Made by a program: the position numbers and the translations under genes
Notes under the pieces: generated by a model
What the model was told of the DNA's origin: nothing
Databases searched by the model: none
The model's input: the letters and a program-made list of their open reading frames with translations, nothing else
Part shown: positions 1 to 7,190 of the stretch, in pieces
How positions within the stretch are numbered: the first letter of the stretch is position 1
Layout of the letters: every line of letters starts with the position of its first letter
From: DAOVGU01 sp030637775 [NCBI: bacterium]
GTDB taxonomy: Bacteria; Ratteibacteria; UBA8468
Length of the DNA stretch: 14,071 bases
Assembly: GCA_030637775.1 (NCBI GenBank)
Contig: DAOWFY010000154.1
Location: forward strand, 1-14,071
Reading direction: 5' to 3'

Positions 1-164
1 ATCAACAATATGATGATGACTATTATTAACTTTAATATTTCAAAAACCCTGTAGAATAGGGGGGAGGAAGACAAAATCATCGGAACTGCTTGATATTCAA
101 CGGTTTAGCAGAAAATTAGCAGGAAGTTTTTGACAATACGGGTTTTTAAGTAAGGGGTGCGGGA

Positions 165-1403
165 ATGAAAATGACTCGGGCAGTTTCTTTAGTAACCCTT
201 GGCTGCAAGGTCAACCAGTATGAGAGTCAGCTTTATCGGGAAAACTTTGAGAATAATGGTTTTGAGATAAGGGATTTTGGAGAGCCTTGTGACATTACCC
301 TGATTAATACCTGCGTGGTGACAAAAAGGGCGGAAAAGGAATCAAGGAATCTGATTCATCGCTCTTTAAGAATCTCTCCAAGGGTCATTGTTACCGGCTG
401 TTATGTGGAAAAGGACGATGAGGCTCTACTGGAAAAATTCCCTGAGATAGAAGTTGTTAAAAGAGGGAAGTTGCTCAATAATGGCCTGCCTGCCGGCAGG
501 CATGGCTATTTTCAGAACAAGATCAACAAAATCCATAATTTCTCTGGGCATACTCGAGCCTTCATCAAGATTGAGGATGGCTGCGAAAGGTTCTGTAGTT
601 ACTGTATCATCCCCTATCTGCGCGGTGCTGTGGCCAACAGGAGTTCAAAAGAGATTCTGAAGGAGATTGAAGGTTTAGTAGAAAACGGGTATCAGGAATT
701 TGTTCTTACCGGAGTTGACCTCGGTGCTTATGAAGGATTAGTCAGTTTGCTCACCGAGATCAGTAAAATTAAAGGGGTAGAACGAATAAGGCTTTCTTCT
801 TTAGAGCCAAATGAGATCAACAATTCCTTAATTGATCTTCTTTCTTCAAATCCAAAATTCTGCCCCCATCTGCACATTCCTTTGCAAAGTGGGGATGATA
901 GAATTTTAAGATTGATGAATCGGGACTATGCGCTTAAGGATTATACAACATTGATTGAAAAAATTGGAAAAAAAATTCCCAAAGTCTGCCTTACCACCGA
1001 TATCATGGTCGGATTTCCCGGAGAGGATAGCCAGGCATTTTCAAATACAGTTAATGCTGTAAAGGAAATTGGGTTTTCTAAGGTCCATTGCTTTCGTTAT
1101 TCTGCCCGGGAGAAAACTATCGCCTCTAAATTACCCAACCCTGTTAAGGAAGAGGAAAAGAGAGAAAGGGCAGAAAATCTAAGGCTATTGGCTGAGAAGG
1201 TCTCCCAGAAGATAAAGAGGAGTTTTCTGGGAAAGACTCTTTCTGTGTTGGTTGAGGGGAAGAAAAGAGATAGATATTTCTTTGGCTATTCCGAGAATTA
1301 TCTTCCGGTTTTGATTGAAAAGGAGGTCAAAACCAATCAGATTGTTAAAGTAAAAATAGGGAATTTAAAAGGAGGTTACTTGATTGGCACTATTCTTTGT
1401 TAA
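165..1403 (+). CDS. mtaB: tRNA (N6-threonylcarbamoyladenosine(37)-C2)-methylthiotransferase, MtaB family
   Basis: Radical-SAM methylthiotransferase that adds a methylthio group to t6A at position 37 of ANN-decoding tRNAs (ms2t6A); cytoplasmic. The 412-residue protein has the N-terminal UPF0004 domain with three cluster cysteines (C14 in LGCKVNQ, C50 in INTCVV, C79 in VTGCY), then the radical-SAM motif CERFCSYC (C140, C144, C147), and a C-terminal TRAM-like segment from about residue 352. LGCKVNQ and the overall length fit MtaB/YqeV better than MiaB or RimO, though family assignment from motifs alone leaves some doubt. The ATG is preceded by AAGGGGTG at 152-159, five bases away, which supports this start. 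Oddity: residues 108-114 (LPAGRHG) are encoded by a palindromic repeat in the linker between the two domains. The gene is the only one on the plus strand and its end overlaps argJ convergently by 14 nt. Confidence 0.93.
   Translation: MKMTRAVSLVTLGCKVNQYESQLYRENFENNGFEIRDFGEPCDITLINTCVVTKRAEKESRNLIHRSLRISPRVIVTGCYVEKDDEALLEKFPEIEVVKRGKLLNNGLPAGRHGYFQNKINKIHNFSGHTRAFIKIEDGCERFCSYCIIPYLRGAVANRSSKEILKEIEGLVENGYQEFVLTGVDLGAYEGLVSLLTEISKIKGVERIRLSSLEPNEINNSLIDLLSSNPKFCPHLHIPLQSGDDRILRLMNRDYALKDYTTLIEKIGKKIPKVCLTTDIMVGFPGEDSQAFSNTVNAVKEIGFSKVHCFRYSAREKTIASKLPNPVKEEEKRERAENLRLLAEKVSQKIKRSFLGKTLSVLVEGKKRDRYFFGYSENYLPVLIEKEVKTNQIVKVKIGNLKGGYLIGTILC
483..506. repeat. Palindromic repeat inserted in frame in mtaB
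   Basis: The core TGCCTGCCGGCAGGCA at 487-502 is a perfect 16-bp palindrome, extended by GCC (484-486) and GGC (504-506) arms with one bulged base. It is read as G-L-P-A-G-R-H-G in mtaB without breaking the frame. A second, imperfect copy lies at 14032-14053. I recall similar LPAGRQG-type peptides in proteins of uncultivated bacteria; that is memory, not a search. Confidence 0.8.
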
Positions 1404-2580
1404 TCCTCACATATTCCTCGGTGAGGTCGCAACCAAAGGCGGTGCTCCGGGACTCACCTAAATAAAGATTTATCTCGATTTTTATCTCTTTTTTGTTGAG
1501 ACTTTCCCGCAGTTTTTCTTCTTGATAATTTTGCTTTTCCCCTTTAGAAAAGACCAAAATCCCATTTATAGATAAATCAAGCAGATTTAGATTTACCCTT
1601 GCTCTTGCTCTGCCAAGAGCGGCCATAATTCTGCCCCAATTGGGAAAGGAACCCGCAATCGCTGCTTTTACCAAATTGGAGCCGGCAACCGTTTTTGCGA
1701 TGCGGACTGCATCCTTCTGACACCAAGCCCCCTTGACCTTCACCTCAATAACCTTTTCCGCTCCTTCTCCATCGGCAACAATTAGCTTTGCTAAGAGAAG
1801 AGAAATTTTATTTAAGGCGGAGGAAAATTTCGAGAAATTTTCGCTTCCCTTTTTGATTTTTCTATTTCTGGCCTCTCCATTGGCTAAGATAATTGCCGAA
1901 TCGTTGGTGCTTTCTTCATTATCTATTGTGATAAGGTTGAAGGAGCTTCTTACCGCTAAAGTTAATGCTTCTCTTAAGGCTGCCGGCTCAATTACCGCAT
2001 CGGTAGTAAAGAAAGCAAGCATCGTGGCTAAATTTGGTCCAATCATTCCCGCCCCCTTGGCCATTCCACCAATTCTTACCTCCCTTTTCGACCTTCCAAA
2101 GATTTTAGTGGCAAGAGAGGTTTCTTTAATCCTTTTATCGGTGGTAAGAATTGCTTCCGCAGCGGAGTTGCTATCTTCAGAGAGATGAGTAACCAAGTTC
2201 GGGATTGCTCTTTTAATTTTAGTGATCGGTAAAAAAATACCGATCCTGCCGGTGGAGGCAAGGAGTATCTCCTCTTTTTTTAAGGAAAGGGAATCGGCGA
2301 CCGATTGAACAATGGTATGGCTATCTCTGATTCCTCTCTTTCCCGTGCAGGTATTGGCATTGCCACTGACGATAAGGATTGCTTGGGCGTCTGGCTTTCT
2401 TAAATGTTTAAGGTTAATAAGAATGGAGGCAGACTTTATTTTATTTGTTGTGAAGAGGCCGGCGGCAATTGCTCTTGAATCGGAATGAATAAGGGCGAGA
2501 TCCTTTTTGGTATTTTTCTTTATTCCGCAGGAGATGCCAGCTGCTTTAAAACCACGGGGATAAGTGACTCCCGAGTTCAT
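1390..2580 (-). CDS. argJ: Bifunctional glutamate N-acetyltransferase / ornithine acetyltransferase
   Basis: ArgJ transfers the acetyl group from N-acetylornithine to glutamate (and in bifunctional forms uses acetyl-CoA) in cyclic arginine biosynthesis. Visible family signatures are GVTYPRGFKAAGI at the N-terminus, ASTGRIG in the middle, and KGAGMIGPNLATML, whose Thr in ATML is the autocleavage nucleophile that yields alpha and beta chains. At 396 residues it is of normal length and intact. The ATG at 2580 gives MNSGVTYPRGF; a TTG at 2589 adds MTK and overlaps the ispD stop as TTGA, so coupled initiation there is possible. No Shine-Dalgarno is seen, because a dispersed repeat lies immediately upstream. 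It is probably co-transcribed with ispD. Its stop overlaps the mtaB end tail to tail. Whether it is mono- or bifunctional cannot be told from sequence. Confidence 0.95.
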   Translation of the reverse strand: MNSGVTYPRGFKAAGISCGIKKNTKKDLALIHSDSRAIAAGLFTTNKIKSASILINLKHLRKPDAQAILIVSGNANTCTGKRGIRDSHTIVQSVADSLSLKKEEILLASTGRIGIFLPITKIKRAIPNLVTHLSEDSNSAAEAILTTDKRIKETSLATKIFGRSKREVRIGGMAKGAGMIGPNLATMLAFFTTDAVIEPAALREALTLAVRSSFNLITIDNEESTNDSAIILANGEARNRKIKKGSENFSKFSSALNKISLLLAKLIVADGEGAEKVIEVKVKGAWCQKDAVRIAKTVAGSNLVKAAIAGSFPNWGRIMAALGRARARVNLNLLDLSINGILVFSKGEKQNYQEEKLRESLNKKEIKIEINLYLGESRSTAFGCDLTEEYVRINKE

Positions 2581-2582
2581 TT

Positions 2583-2609
2583 TTGTCAAATGTTGAGACC
2601 TGACCCCTT
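2583..2609 (+). repeat. Dispersed 25-27-bp repeat, copy A (ispD/argJ junction)
   Basis: This copy reads TTGTCAAATGTTGAG...CCTGACCCCTT and matches copy C (3398-3424) over 27 bases; copy B (3293-3317) is its 25-bp reverse complement. On the minus strand it encodes the last residues of IspD (GSGLNI) and its TGA stop, and it ends three bases before the argJ ATG. Confidence 0.9.
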
Positions 2610-3290
2610 TATTTTCAGGAGGGCTTTAGCTAAGAGAAGATCATTTTTTGTGGTAATCTTGATATTATAAGGGTCCCCTTTAATAATCCTCACTGGAACA
2701 CCAATCCCCTCCACCAAAGAGGCCGAATCTGTTCCCAAAAAATGATCCTTCTTTGCCCGGAAATAGGCTTTTTGAATAATTTTGGCTCTGAATGCCTGGG
2801 GTGTCTGAACAGCCCAGAAGGATTCTCTATTCTTTATTGTAGATTTAATAAAAGAAGAGCTTCTTACTTCCTTAATTGTATCGGAAATGGGAAACCCGGG
2901 TGCGGCCGCTTTATACCTTTTTGCGGCTAAAGTTGTCCTTCTTATTAATTCCTCGGTTAGAAAGGGTCTTGCCCCATCATGGATAAGGACGAGCTCACAG
3001 AGGGGACCTATTCTTCTTAACCCCGAAGCAACGGAATCCTGCCGACTCTTTCCTCCCGCAACTATCTCCTTTACCTTTGAGATGCGGTACTTTCTTACTA
3101 ATCTCCTTGCCTCTAAAATCTTGCTCTCCTCTACTACCAAGATTATATCGTTAACAAGGGAGGACTCTTCTAAAGTAAGGAGGCTATAGGCAAGCAGAGG
3201 TTTTCCTTCAAGGAGGAAAAAGGGTTTATTAAGTTGGCAACCAACTCTTTTACCTTTTCCGGCTGCCGGCACAACCGCTGTCAGATACAT
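2586..3290 (-). CDS. ispD: 2-C-methyl-D-erythritol 4-phosphate cytidylyltransferase
   Basis: IspD forms CDP-methylerythritol from MEP and CTP, the third step of the MEP isoprenoid pathway; cytoplasmic. The 234-residue protein shows the nucleotide loop AAGKGKR (residues 9-15), the NKPF lysine (K22), HDGARPF (104-110), WAVQTPQAF (159-167), TDSASLVE (187-194) and NIKITT (K211), so all family signatures are present. The last codons (GSGLNI) and stop come from repeat copy A. The ATG lies two bases after repeat copy B, so there is no Shine-Dalgarno sequence at all; initiation may rely on an unstructured leader or be inefficient. The gene follows yacL, an order also found in Bacillus (yacL-ispD-ispF), but ispF is not here; argJ follows instead. 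Confidence 0.95.
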   Translation of the reverse strand: MYLTAVVPAAGKGKRVGCQLNKPFFLLEGKPLLAYSLLTLEESSLVNDIILVVEESKILEARRLVRKYRISKVKEIVAGGKSRQDSVASGLRRIGPLCELVLIHDGARPFLTEELIRRTTLAAKRYKAAAPGFPISDTIKEVRSSSFIKSTIKNRESFWAVQTPQAFRAKIIQKAYFRAKKDHFLGTDSASLVEGIGVPVRIIKGDPYNIKITTKNDLLLAKALLKIKGSGLNI

Positions 3291-3292
3291 AG

Positions 3293-3422
3293 GGGGTCAG
3301 GTCTCAACATTTGACAAAATATTTATAAGTTCAAGATTCATATCAATTCCGTATTAATACTAAAATAACTTTAAAAAATCTCTATCTTTATCAGAAATTG
3401 TCAAATGTTGAGACCTGACCCC
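3293..3422. mobile_element. Small inverted-repeat element (MITE/REP-doublet-like), copies B and C
   Basis: The left arm GGGGTCAGGTCTCAAC...TTGACAA (3293-3317) and the right arm (3398-3422) are perfect 25-bp inverted repeats around an AT-rich 80-bp spacer with no open reading frame. The element fills practically the whole yacL-ispD intergenic gap: it starts two bases before the ispD start and ends five bases before the yacL stop. No transposase is present. The arms resemble sequences I associate with IS200-like/REP-associated tyrosine transposases, which is a recollection and should be searched. The transcript could fold into a long hairpin between yacL and ispD. Confidence 0.75.
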
Positions 3423-3427
3423 TTATC

Positions 3428-4393
3428 TTATTTTAATTCGGCAAAGATCATTCTTCCGCTTACCGTCTGGATGGTAGAGTTGATGGTTACATCTGCAGTT
3501 TTGCCTACAGCTTTCTTACCATTTTCCACCACGACCATTGTCCCGTCCTCGAGATAACCAACGCCCTGACTTTCCTCCTTTCCCTCTCTTATAATCTTCA
3601 GGCGAAGAGTTTCTCCGGCCAATAATTTCGGCTTTAAGACGGTAGATAAGTTATTAAGATTGAGCACCTCAATATTTTGCACCTCTGCCACTTTAGTAAG
3701 ATTGTAATCATTGGTCAGGAGTCTCGCATTCATTTCTAAGGTAAGCTTTACCAATTTGCTGTCCGTTCCAATTAATTCGGGAAAATCTACCTCATGAACC
3801 CTGACATCTAAGGAGGAATCTTTGCGCATCTTGTCAAGCATCTCCAGCCCCCGGCGACCCTTCTGTCGCCTCAGGTCATTGCTGGAATCGGCAATCGTCT
3901 GCAGCTCCTGCATAATGAAGTTTGGAATTATCAAGGTGTAAGGCAAAAAACCAATTTTGCAGATGTCATATAATCGACCGTCGATGATTACACTGGAGTC
4001 AGTAATCAAAACACCCTTGCCTCTCTCCTTCTTTCCACCAATATAGGGAAGAAGAAGGCCAAACTCCTTTGCCTGTCGCACCGCAATCATTATCCCTAAA
4101 TAGCAAAAGACAAAATAGAGGCCGAATCTAACATAAAGTTCAACCTCCTTTTCTACCGGAATGAGGAGGAGGAAGTTACTAAGAAGGATAGCGGCTACAA
4201 GCCCGCTAATTAAACCCAATGCTCCCAGAAGCAGTTGCCGAGGAGAGACCTTCTGGAGAACCTTTTCTATTCCCACAACAATGATGGAGCCTCCAAAACC
4301 AACTAAAAGCCCGCTGATAGAATTTGAGGCAATAAAGTAGCCAGAAATAGCGGAAAGGATTACAAAACAGATCCGGATTAAATTAAAACCCAT
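3428..4393 (-). CDS. Membrane-anchored PIN-TRAM domain protein (YacL family)
   Basis: The 321-residue protein has four hydrophobic segments in about residues 5-107, a PIN nuclease domain from about 127 to 250 (VLITDSSVIIDGR with D132 and D138, then E163, D211 and D229 as likely metal ligands), and a C-terminal TRAM domain (about 258-320) typical of RNA binding. This is the architecture of Bacillus YacL. Related PIN proteins cut RNA, but the substrate of this family is not established to my knowledge. The start is strongly supported by AAGGGGGTGAG at 4399-4409, five bases before the ATG, the best Shine-Dalgarno in the window. It precedes ispD, as in Bacillus, and begins the yacL-ispD-argJ set, separated from mlaD by a 264-nt structured gap. 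Confidence 0.9.
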   Translation of the reverse strand: MGFNLIRICFVILSAISGYFIASNSISGLLVGFGGSIIVVGIEKVLQKVSPRQLLLGALGLISGLVAAILLSNFLLLIPVEKEVELYVRFGLYFVFCYLGIMIAVRQAKEFGLLLPYIGGKKERGKGVLITDSSVIIDGRLYDICKIGFLPYTLIIPNFIMQELQTIADSSNDLRRQKGRRGLEMLDKMRKDSSLDVRVHEVDFPELIGTDSKLVKLTLEMNARLLTNDYNLTKVAEVQNIEVLNLNNLSTVLKPKLLAGETLRLKIIREGKEESQGVGYLEDGTMVVVENGKKAVGKTADVTINSTIQTVSGRMIFAELK

Positions 4394-4398
4394 ATAAT

Positions 4399-4409
4399 CT
4401 CACCCCCTT
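4399..4409 (-). promoter_or_regulatory. Strong ribosome binding site of yacL
   Basis: On the minus strand AAGGGGGTGAG is close to the consensus AAGGAGGTGA and stands five bases from the ATG. It is notable because most other genes here have no such sequence, and it shows that the organism does use Shine-Dalgarno initiation. Confidence 0.8.
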
Positions 4410-4447
4410 GTTTAACCACAAATTAACACAGATAGTTATTAAAGTGC

Positions 4448-4465
4448 TTTCTACTAAGGCGAGGA
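4448..4465 (+). repeat. 18-bp direct repeat, copy 1
   Basis: TTTCTACTAAGGCGAGGA is identical at 4534-4551, 86 bases downstream; both are followed by a loosely conserved stretch ending in CGGCCTT. Confidence 0.85.
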
Positions 4466-4533
4466 AAGTTTCTGTAGCGGCCTTGTTAGCGACTCACGCC
4501 CCTCTGTGTCTCCCCAAAGGGGAGAACATTTCT

Positions 4534-4551
4534 TTTCTACTAAGGCGAGGA
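4534..4551 (+). repeat. 18-bp direct repeat, copy 2
   Basis: Identical to 4448-4465. It is followed by an imperfect hairpin (4555-4568 with 4576-4587) that copy 1 does not share clearly. Confidence 0.85.
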
Positions 4552-4657
4552 GGACTTTCGTAAACGGCCTTAGACGCCGTATGAAAGCCCAGACAGAGGA
4601 GGCGTCCAGAGCGAAGCATCTCTGCGAGCGTGCCGTCGAGAAAGTACTCCGAGCCTC

Positions 4658-5665
4658 CTACTTTTCCCCTCGGGGTACTCTCAATAGCCTCCAGGGGTGT
4701 CTCCTAATCTCCTTGAGCAAAGAGAGCGCCTCCCGATGTAACTCATCGGAAGCAATAAGCTTGCCGACCGTTCCTTCCCCACTCTTCAGTTTAGAAACAA
4801 TGGCATTGAACTCTTCAGTAGATTTGCGGAAACTTATGGCAGAAGCCTCTGCCTCCTTCAATACCGACCTTAAATCGGAATAGAGTTTATCATCCTTGAC
4901 TAATTTACCAAGGGTTGATTTCCCTTCCTCTGCCAACTTCAGAAAATTATTGACCCTTTCCGTAGTTTCCTTTAGGTTGGCCGCCACGAGCTTACTATTG
5001 GTAATTGCCGCTTGCAGATTTTCCTTGTTAGCCTCTAAAAGATCCCGGAAAGTAGTAACTGAACCTTCGGTCTTTCCTATGAAACTATTGATTTTAGTTA
5101 TCAACTCCTTTCCTCCGGTAGTAAGGGCTAAAAAATCTTTAAAGATTTTATTTAAGGAGATTTTTATCTCCTCATCGGCTAAGATATCATTGGCTGCAGC
5201 AAGAACCTGGGTAATATCCCTGATCATATCCTCCCCTAAATTGACCAACCTCTCCATGGGAATAGGATCGATCCCACTGATCAGATCCTTGTCCTTGATT
5301 AAGGGGATATCGGTAAGAGAGGTAGGCATAATCTCCACATATCTATCTCCGACAAGACCAAGGCTTCTGATAAGAATCTGAGAACTCCTTCCTAATTTGA
5401 CATCCTTCTTTAACCAGAGGGCAACGATTACCTTTGGTCTTTCTTCATACATTACCTCTATTTCCTTCACCTCTCCAACCCGCACCCCGCTTACCCTCAC
5501 CGCTGCCCCCGGTTCGAGCCCAGAGACAAAATTGAAAGCAACCTTGATCTCATATCCTTCTTTCCTTAAGGTAAGAATACCCTTGGAAAAGATAAATGTA
5601 CCAAGAATGAGAAGCGCTAAGAGAAGAAATATCCCTACCCTTACTTCTAACGTTACCTTTTTCAT
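4658..5665 (-). CDS. mlaD: MlaD-family MCE domain protein (lipid transport substrate-binding subunit)
   Basis: Periplasmic lipid-binding component, anchored in the inner membrane, of the Mla ABC system that moves phospholipids between outer and inner membranes. The 335-residue protein starts with one transmembrane helix (about residues 8-27), then an MCE domain (about 38-116; VRVSGVRVGEVKEIEV, SLGLVGDRYVEI), then a long helical tail (about 130-320) with repeated KLxxGEGTVGKLI / EEGKSTLGKLV segments typical of longer MCE proteins. E. coli MlaD is much shorter; the long tail is common in other phyla. The ATG overlaps the mlaF stop as ATGA, so translation is probably coupled; no Shine-Dalgarno is visible. 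No mlaC or mlaB is next to it. Confidence 0.92.
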   Translation of the reverse strand: MKKVTLEVRVGIFLLLALLILGTFIFSKGILTLRKEGYEIKVAFNFVSGLEPGAAVRVSGVRVGEVKEIEVMYEERPKVIVALWLKKDVKLGRSSQILIRSLGLVGDRYVEIMPTSLTDIPLIKDKDLISGIDPIPMERLVNLGEDMIRDITQVLAAANDILADEEIKISLNKIFKDFLALTTGGKELITKINSFIGKTEGSVTTFRDLLEANKENLQAAITNSKLVAANLKETTERVNNFLKLAEEGKSTLGKLVKDDKLYSDLRSVLKEAEASAISFRKSTEEFNAIVSKLKSGEGTVGKLIASDELHREALSLLKEIRRHPWRLLRVPRGEK

Positions 5666-6381
5666 ATTCTAAGGAATTCTTTGATAATTGGGTTATCCGT
5701 TTTTTGGATTTCCGATAGAGTGAGGGGGCCAATGATTGTGCCCTGATACAACATCCCAATGCGATCGGCAATCTTATAGGCCGAATCCCGGTCATGGGTA
5801 ACGGTAATCGAGGTTACAGAAAATTCGTTATGCAGGGAAAGAATAAGGTTATTTATCGCATCGGCCATAATAGGATCTAAACCTGTAGTTGGCTCATCAT
5901 AAAGCACAATCTCTGGATTGCTGATAAGGGCGCGGGCAAAGGCTACTCTCTTTTTCATTCCCCCGGAAAGTTGACTTGGCCTCAACTCCTCGATCCCCTC
6001 CAAACCTACCATTTTTAGCATCTCTCCGATCCTTCTCCCTATTTCCCCTTCCTTTAATTCCATATGCTCTCTGAGATAAAAGGCAACATTTTCTCCTATT
6101 GAGAGAGAGTCAAAAAGGGCATTACTCTGAAAGATGACTCCAAATCTCTTGCGGAATTTATTCAACTCTCCTTCTCCAAGTTCAGTAATATTGGTGCCCG
6201 CAATCGAAATCTCGCCCTCATCTGGTCTTATTAGCCCAAGAATAGTTTTTAAGAGGACGGTCTTGCCGCAACCGGTAAGACCAATGATCACTAAACTTTC
6301 CCCCTTTTTAACCTCTAAATTCAGATGGTCTAAAACCCTTTTTTCTCTAAAGGAGACAACAAGTTCCTTGATCTCAATCAT
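5662..6381 (-). CDS. mlaF: MlaF-family ABC transporter ATPase
   Basis: Cytoplasmic ATPase that powers the MlaE permease. Over 239 residues it shows Walker A GLTGCGKT (34-41), Q-loop near FQS (84-86), signature LSGGM (138-142), Walker B IVLYDEP (158-164, catalytic E163), D-loop GLDP and switch histidine H196 in THD. All catalytic elements are intact. It sits between mlaE and mlaD, with ATGA overlaps of four bases on both sides, which indicates a tightly coupled operon. There is no Shine-Dalgarno before the ATG, in line with coupling. Assignment to MlaF rather than another ABC ATPase rests mainly on the mlaE and mlaD neighbours. Confidence 0.95.
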   Translation of the reverse strand: MIEIKELVVSFREKRVLDHLNLEVKKGESLVIIGLTGCGKTVLLKTILGLIRPDEGEISIAGTNITELGEGELNKFRKRFGVIFQSNALFDSLSIGENVAFYLREHMELKEGEIGRRIGEMLKMVGLEGIEELRPSQLSGGMKKRVAFARALISNPEIVLYDEPTTGLDPIMADAINNLILSLHNEFSVTSITVTHDRDSAYKIADRIGMLYQGTIIGPLTLSEIQKTDNPIIKEFLRI

Positions 6382-7154
6382 AAGAAGTAAAAGAAAGCAT
6401 TGATGATGAGATCGGCCAAGACAATCAGAAGAAAGGAGAAGGCCACCGAGAGTGCTGTTGCCCTTCCTACGCCCTCTGCTCCTCCGGTAGTCTCAAGCCC
6501 CTGACGAGAGGCCACAACCACAATAATGATGCCAAAGATAAAAGACTTAAAGAGCCCGATTAAAAGATCTTTGAAGACAAGAAATCTGAATGACTGATAA
6601 AGATACATCCTTGAGTTTATTCCCATCCCATAGACGGCAATGAACCAGCCACCAAAAATAAAAAGAAAAATAGCTATGAGAGTAAGAGCAGGCATCATAA
6701 TGATGGCCGCAATGAGCCTTGGTCCTACCAAATAACTTAGCGGATTCACGGCAAGAGAGCGGAGGGCATCAATTTGCTCGGTAACCTGCATACTCCCTAT
6801 CTCTGCACTGATTGATGCTCCTACCCTACTGGCAATAATTAAGGCGACAAATATCGGAGATAACTCCCGAACGGCGGAGAGACTGACCAGACTGCCTACA
6901 TAGGTCTGAGCCCCCACCCTCTGGAGAGCAGCCGCCGATTGCATGGCTAAGATCATCCCCAGGAAGACAGAGATAACAGCAACCATGGGGAAGGATTTAT
7001 TCCCAAATTCATCCATCTGCTTGAGAACTTCCCCTCCCCTGAATTTTGCACTAAAAAGAGAGGCAACCGTTCTGAAAGAAAGAAGTCCTAAGGAACCAAA
7101 ATAGGAAAAAACACCTAATCCATCCCGTCCAAGATTCTCCAAAAATTTAGTCAT
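6378..7154 (-). CDS. mlaE: MlaE-family ABC transporter permease
   Basis: Inner-membrane permease of the Mla lipid transport system. The 258-residue protein carries the family signature RELSPIFVALIIASRVGAS followed by ISAEIGSMQVTEQIDAL (residues about 93-130) and about five hydrophobic segments (around 50-75, 95-112, 145-172, 195-215, 232-258). The length matches MlaE. It is the first gene of mlaE-mlaF-mlaD and starts 36 nt after the dnaB stop, so it may be read from the ribosomal protein/dnaB transcript. The spacer has TGTAG...CTACA arms (7164-7185) and only a weak AGG as ribosome site. Confidence 0.95.
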   Translation of the reverse strand: MTKFLENLGRDGLGVFSYFGSLGLLSFRTVASLFSAKFRGGEVLKQMDEFGNKSFPMVAVISVFLGMILAMQSAAALQRVGAQTYVGSLVSLSAVRELSPIFVALIIASRVGASISAEIGSMQVTEQIDALRSLAVNPLSYLVGPRLIAAIIMMPALTLIAIFLFIFGGWFIAVYGMGINSRMYLYQSFRFLVFKDLLIGLFKSFIFGIIIVVVASRQGLETTGGAEGVGRATALSVAFSFLLIVLADLIINAFFYFL

Positions 7155-7190
7155 AAGCGAACCTGTAGGGGTCGGAGTTGCTACAATTTT

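Larger units (their letters stand above)
4394..4657. other. Structured, repeat-bearing intergenic segment between yacL and mlaD
   Basis: No credible gene is seen. Next to yacL is TAACCACAAATTAACACAGA (from 4413), like a dispersed TAACCACAGATTAACACAG family that I recall from other genomes. Then TTTCTACTAAGGCGAGGA occurs twice (4448-4465 and 4534-4551), and the match continues loosely into a shared CGGCCTT. Between them is the hairpin TCTCCCC-AAA-GGGGAGA (4509-4525). After copy 2 comes a hairpin with arms 4555-4568 and 4576-4587, and a GC-richer stretch to the mlaD end with CCAGAG/CTCTG arms. It could hold a degenerate mobile element, an untranslated leader of yacL or a small RNA; none is shown. 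Confidence 0.55.

Noticed and set aside
46-61. Short hairpin CCCT...AGGG upstream of mtaB as a terminator
   Set aside because: Only four to six pairs, no T run on the strand where it folds best, and no gene ending next to it.
130-158. TTGACA at 130-135 as mtaB promoter -35
   Set aside because: No -10-like hexamer at 15-19 bases; the region at the right distance is AGGGGT, part of the ribosome site.
1733-2188. Plus-strand open frame of 151 codons
   Set aside because: Antisense to the well-conserved argJ, with no recognisable family or ribosome site.
3318-3397. Promoter within the AT-rich core of the inverted-repeat element
   Set aside because: Several TATAAA/TATTAA-like hexamers exist but none pairs with a -35 at proper spacing; AT-richness alone explains them.
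4509-4525. TCTCCCC-AAA-GGGGAGA as terminator of the mla operon
   Set aside because: The stem is good, but there is no T tract on the minus strand after it, and it is about 130 bases past the mlaD stop.
4506-4883. Plus-strand open frame of 125 codons between yacL and mlaD
   Set aside because: Its second half is antisense to mlaD and its first half translates repeats and hairpins; no family resemblance.
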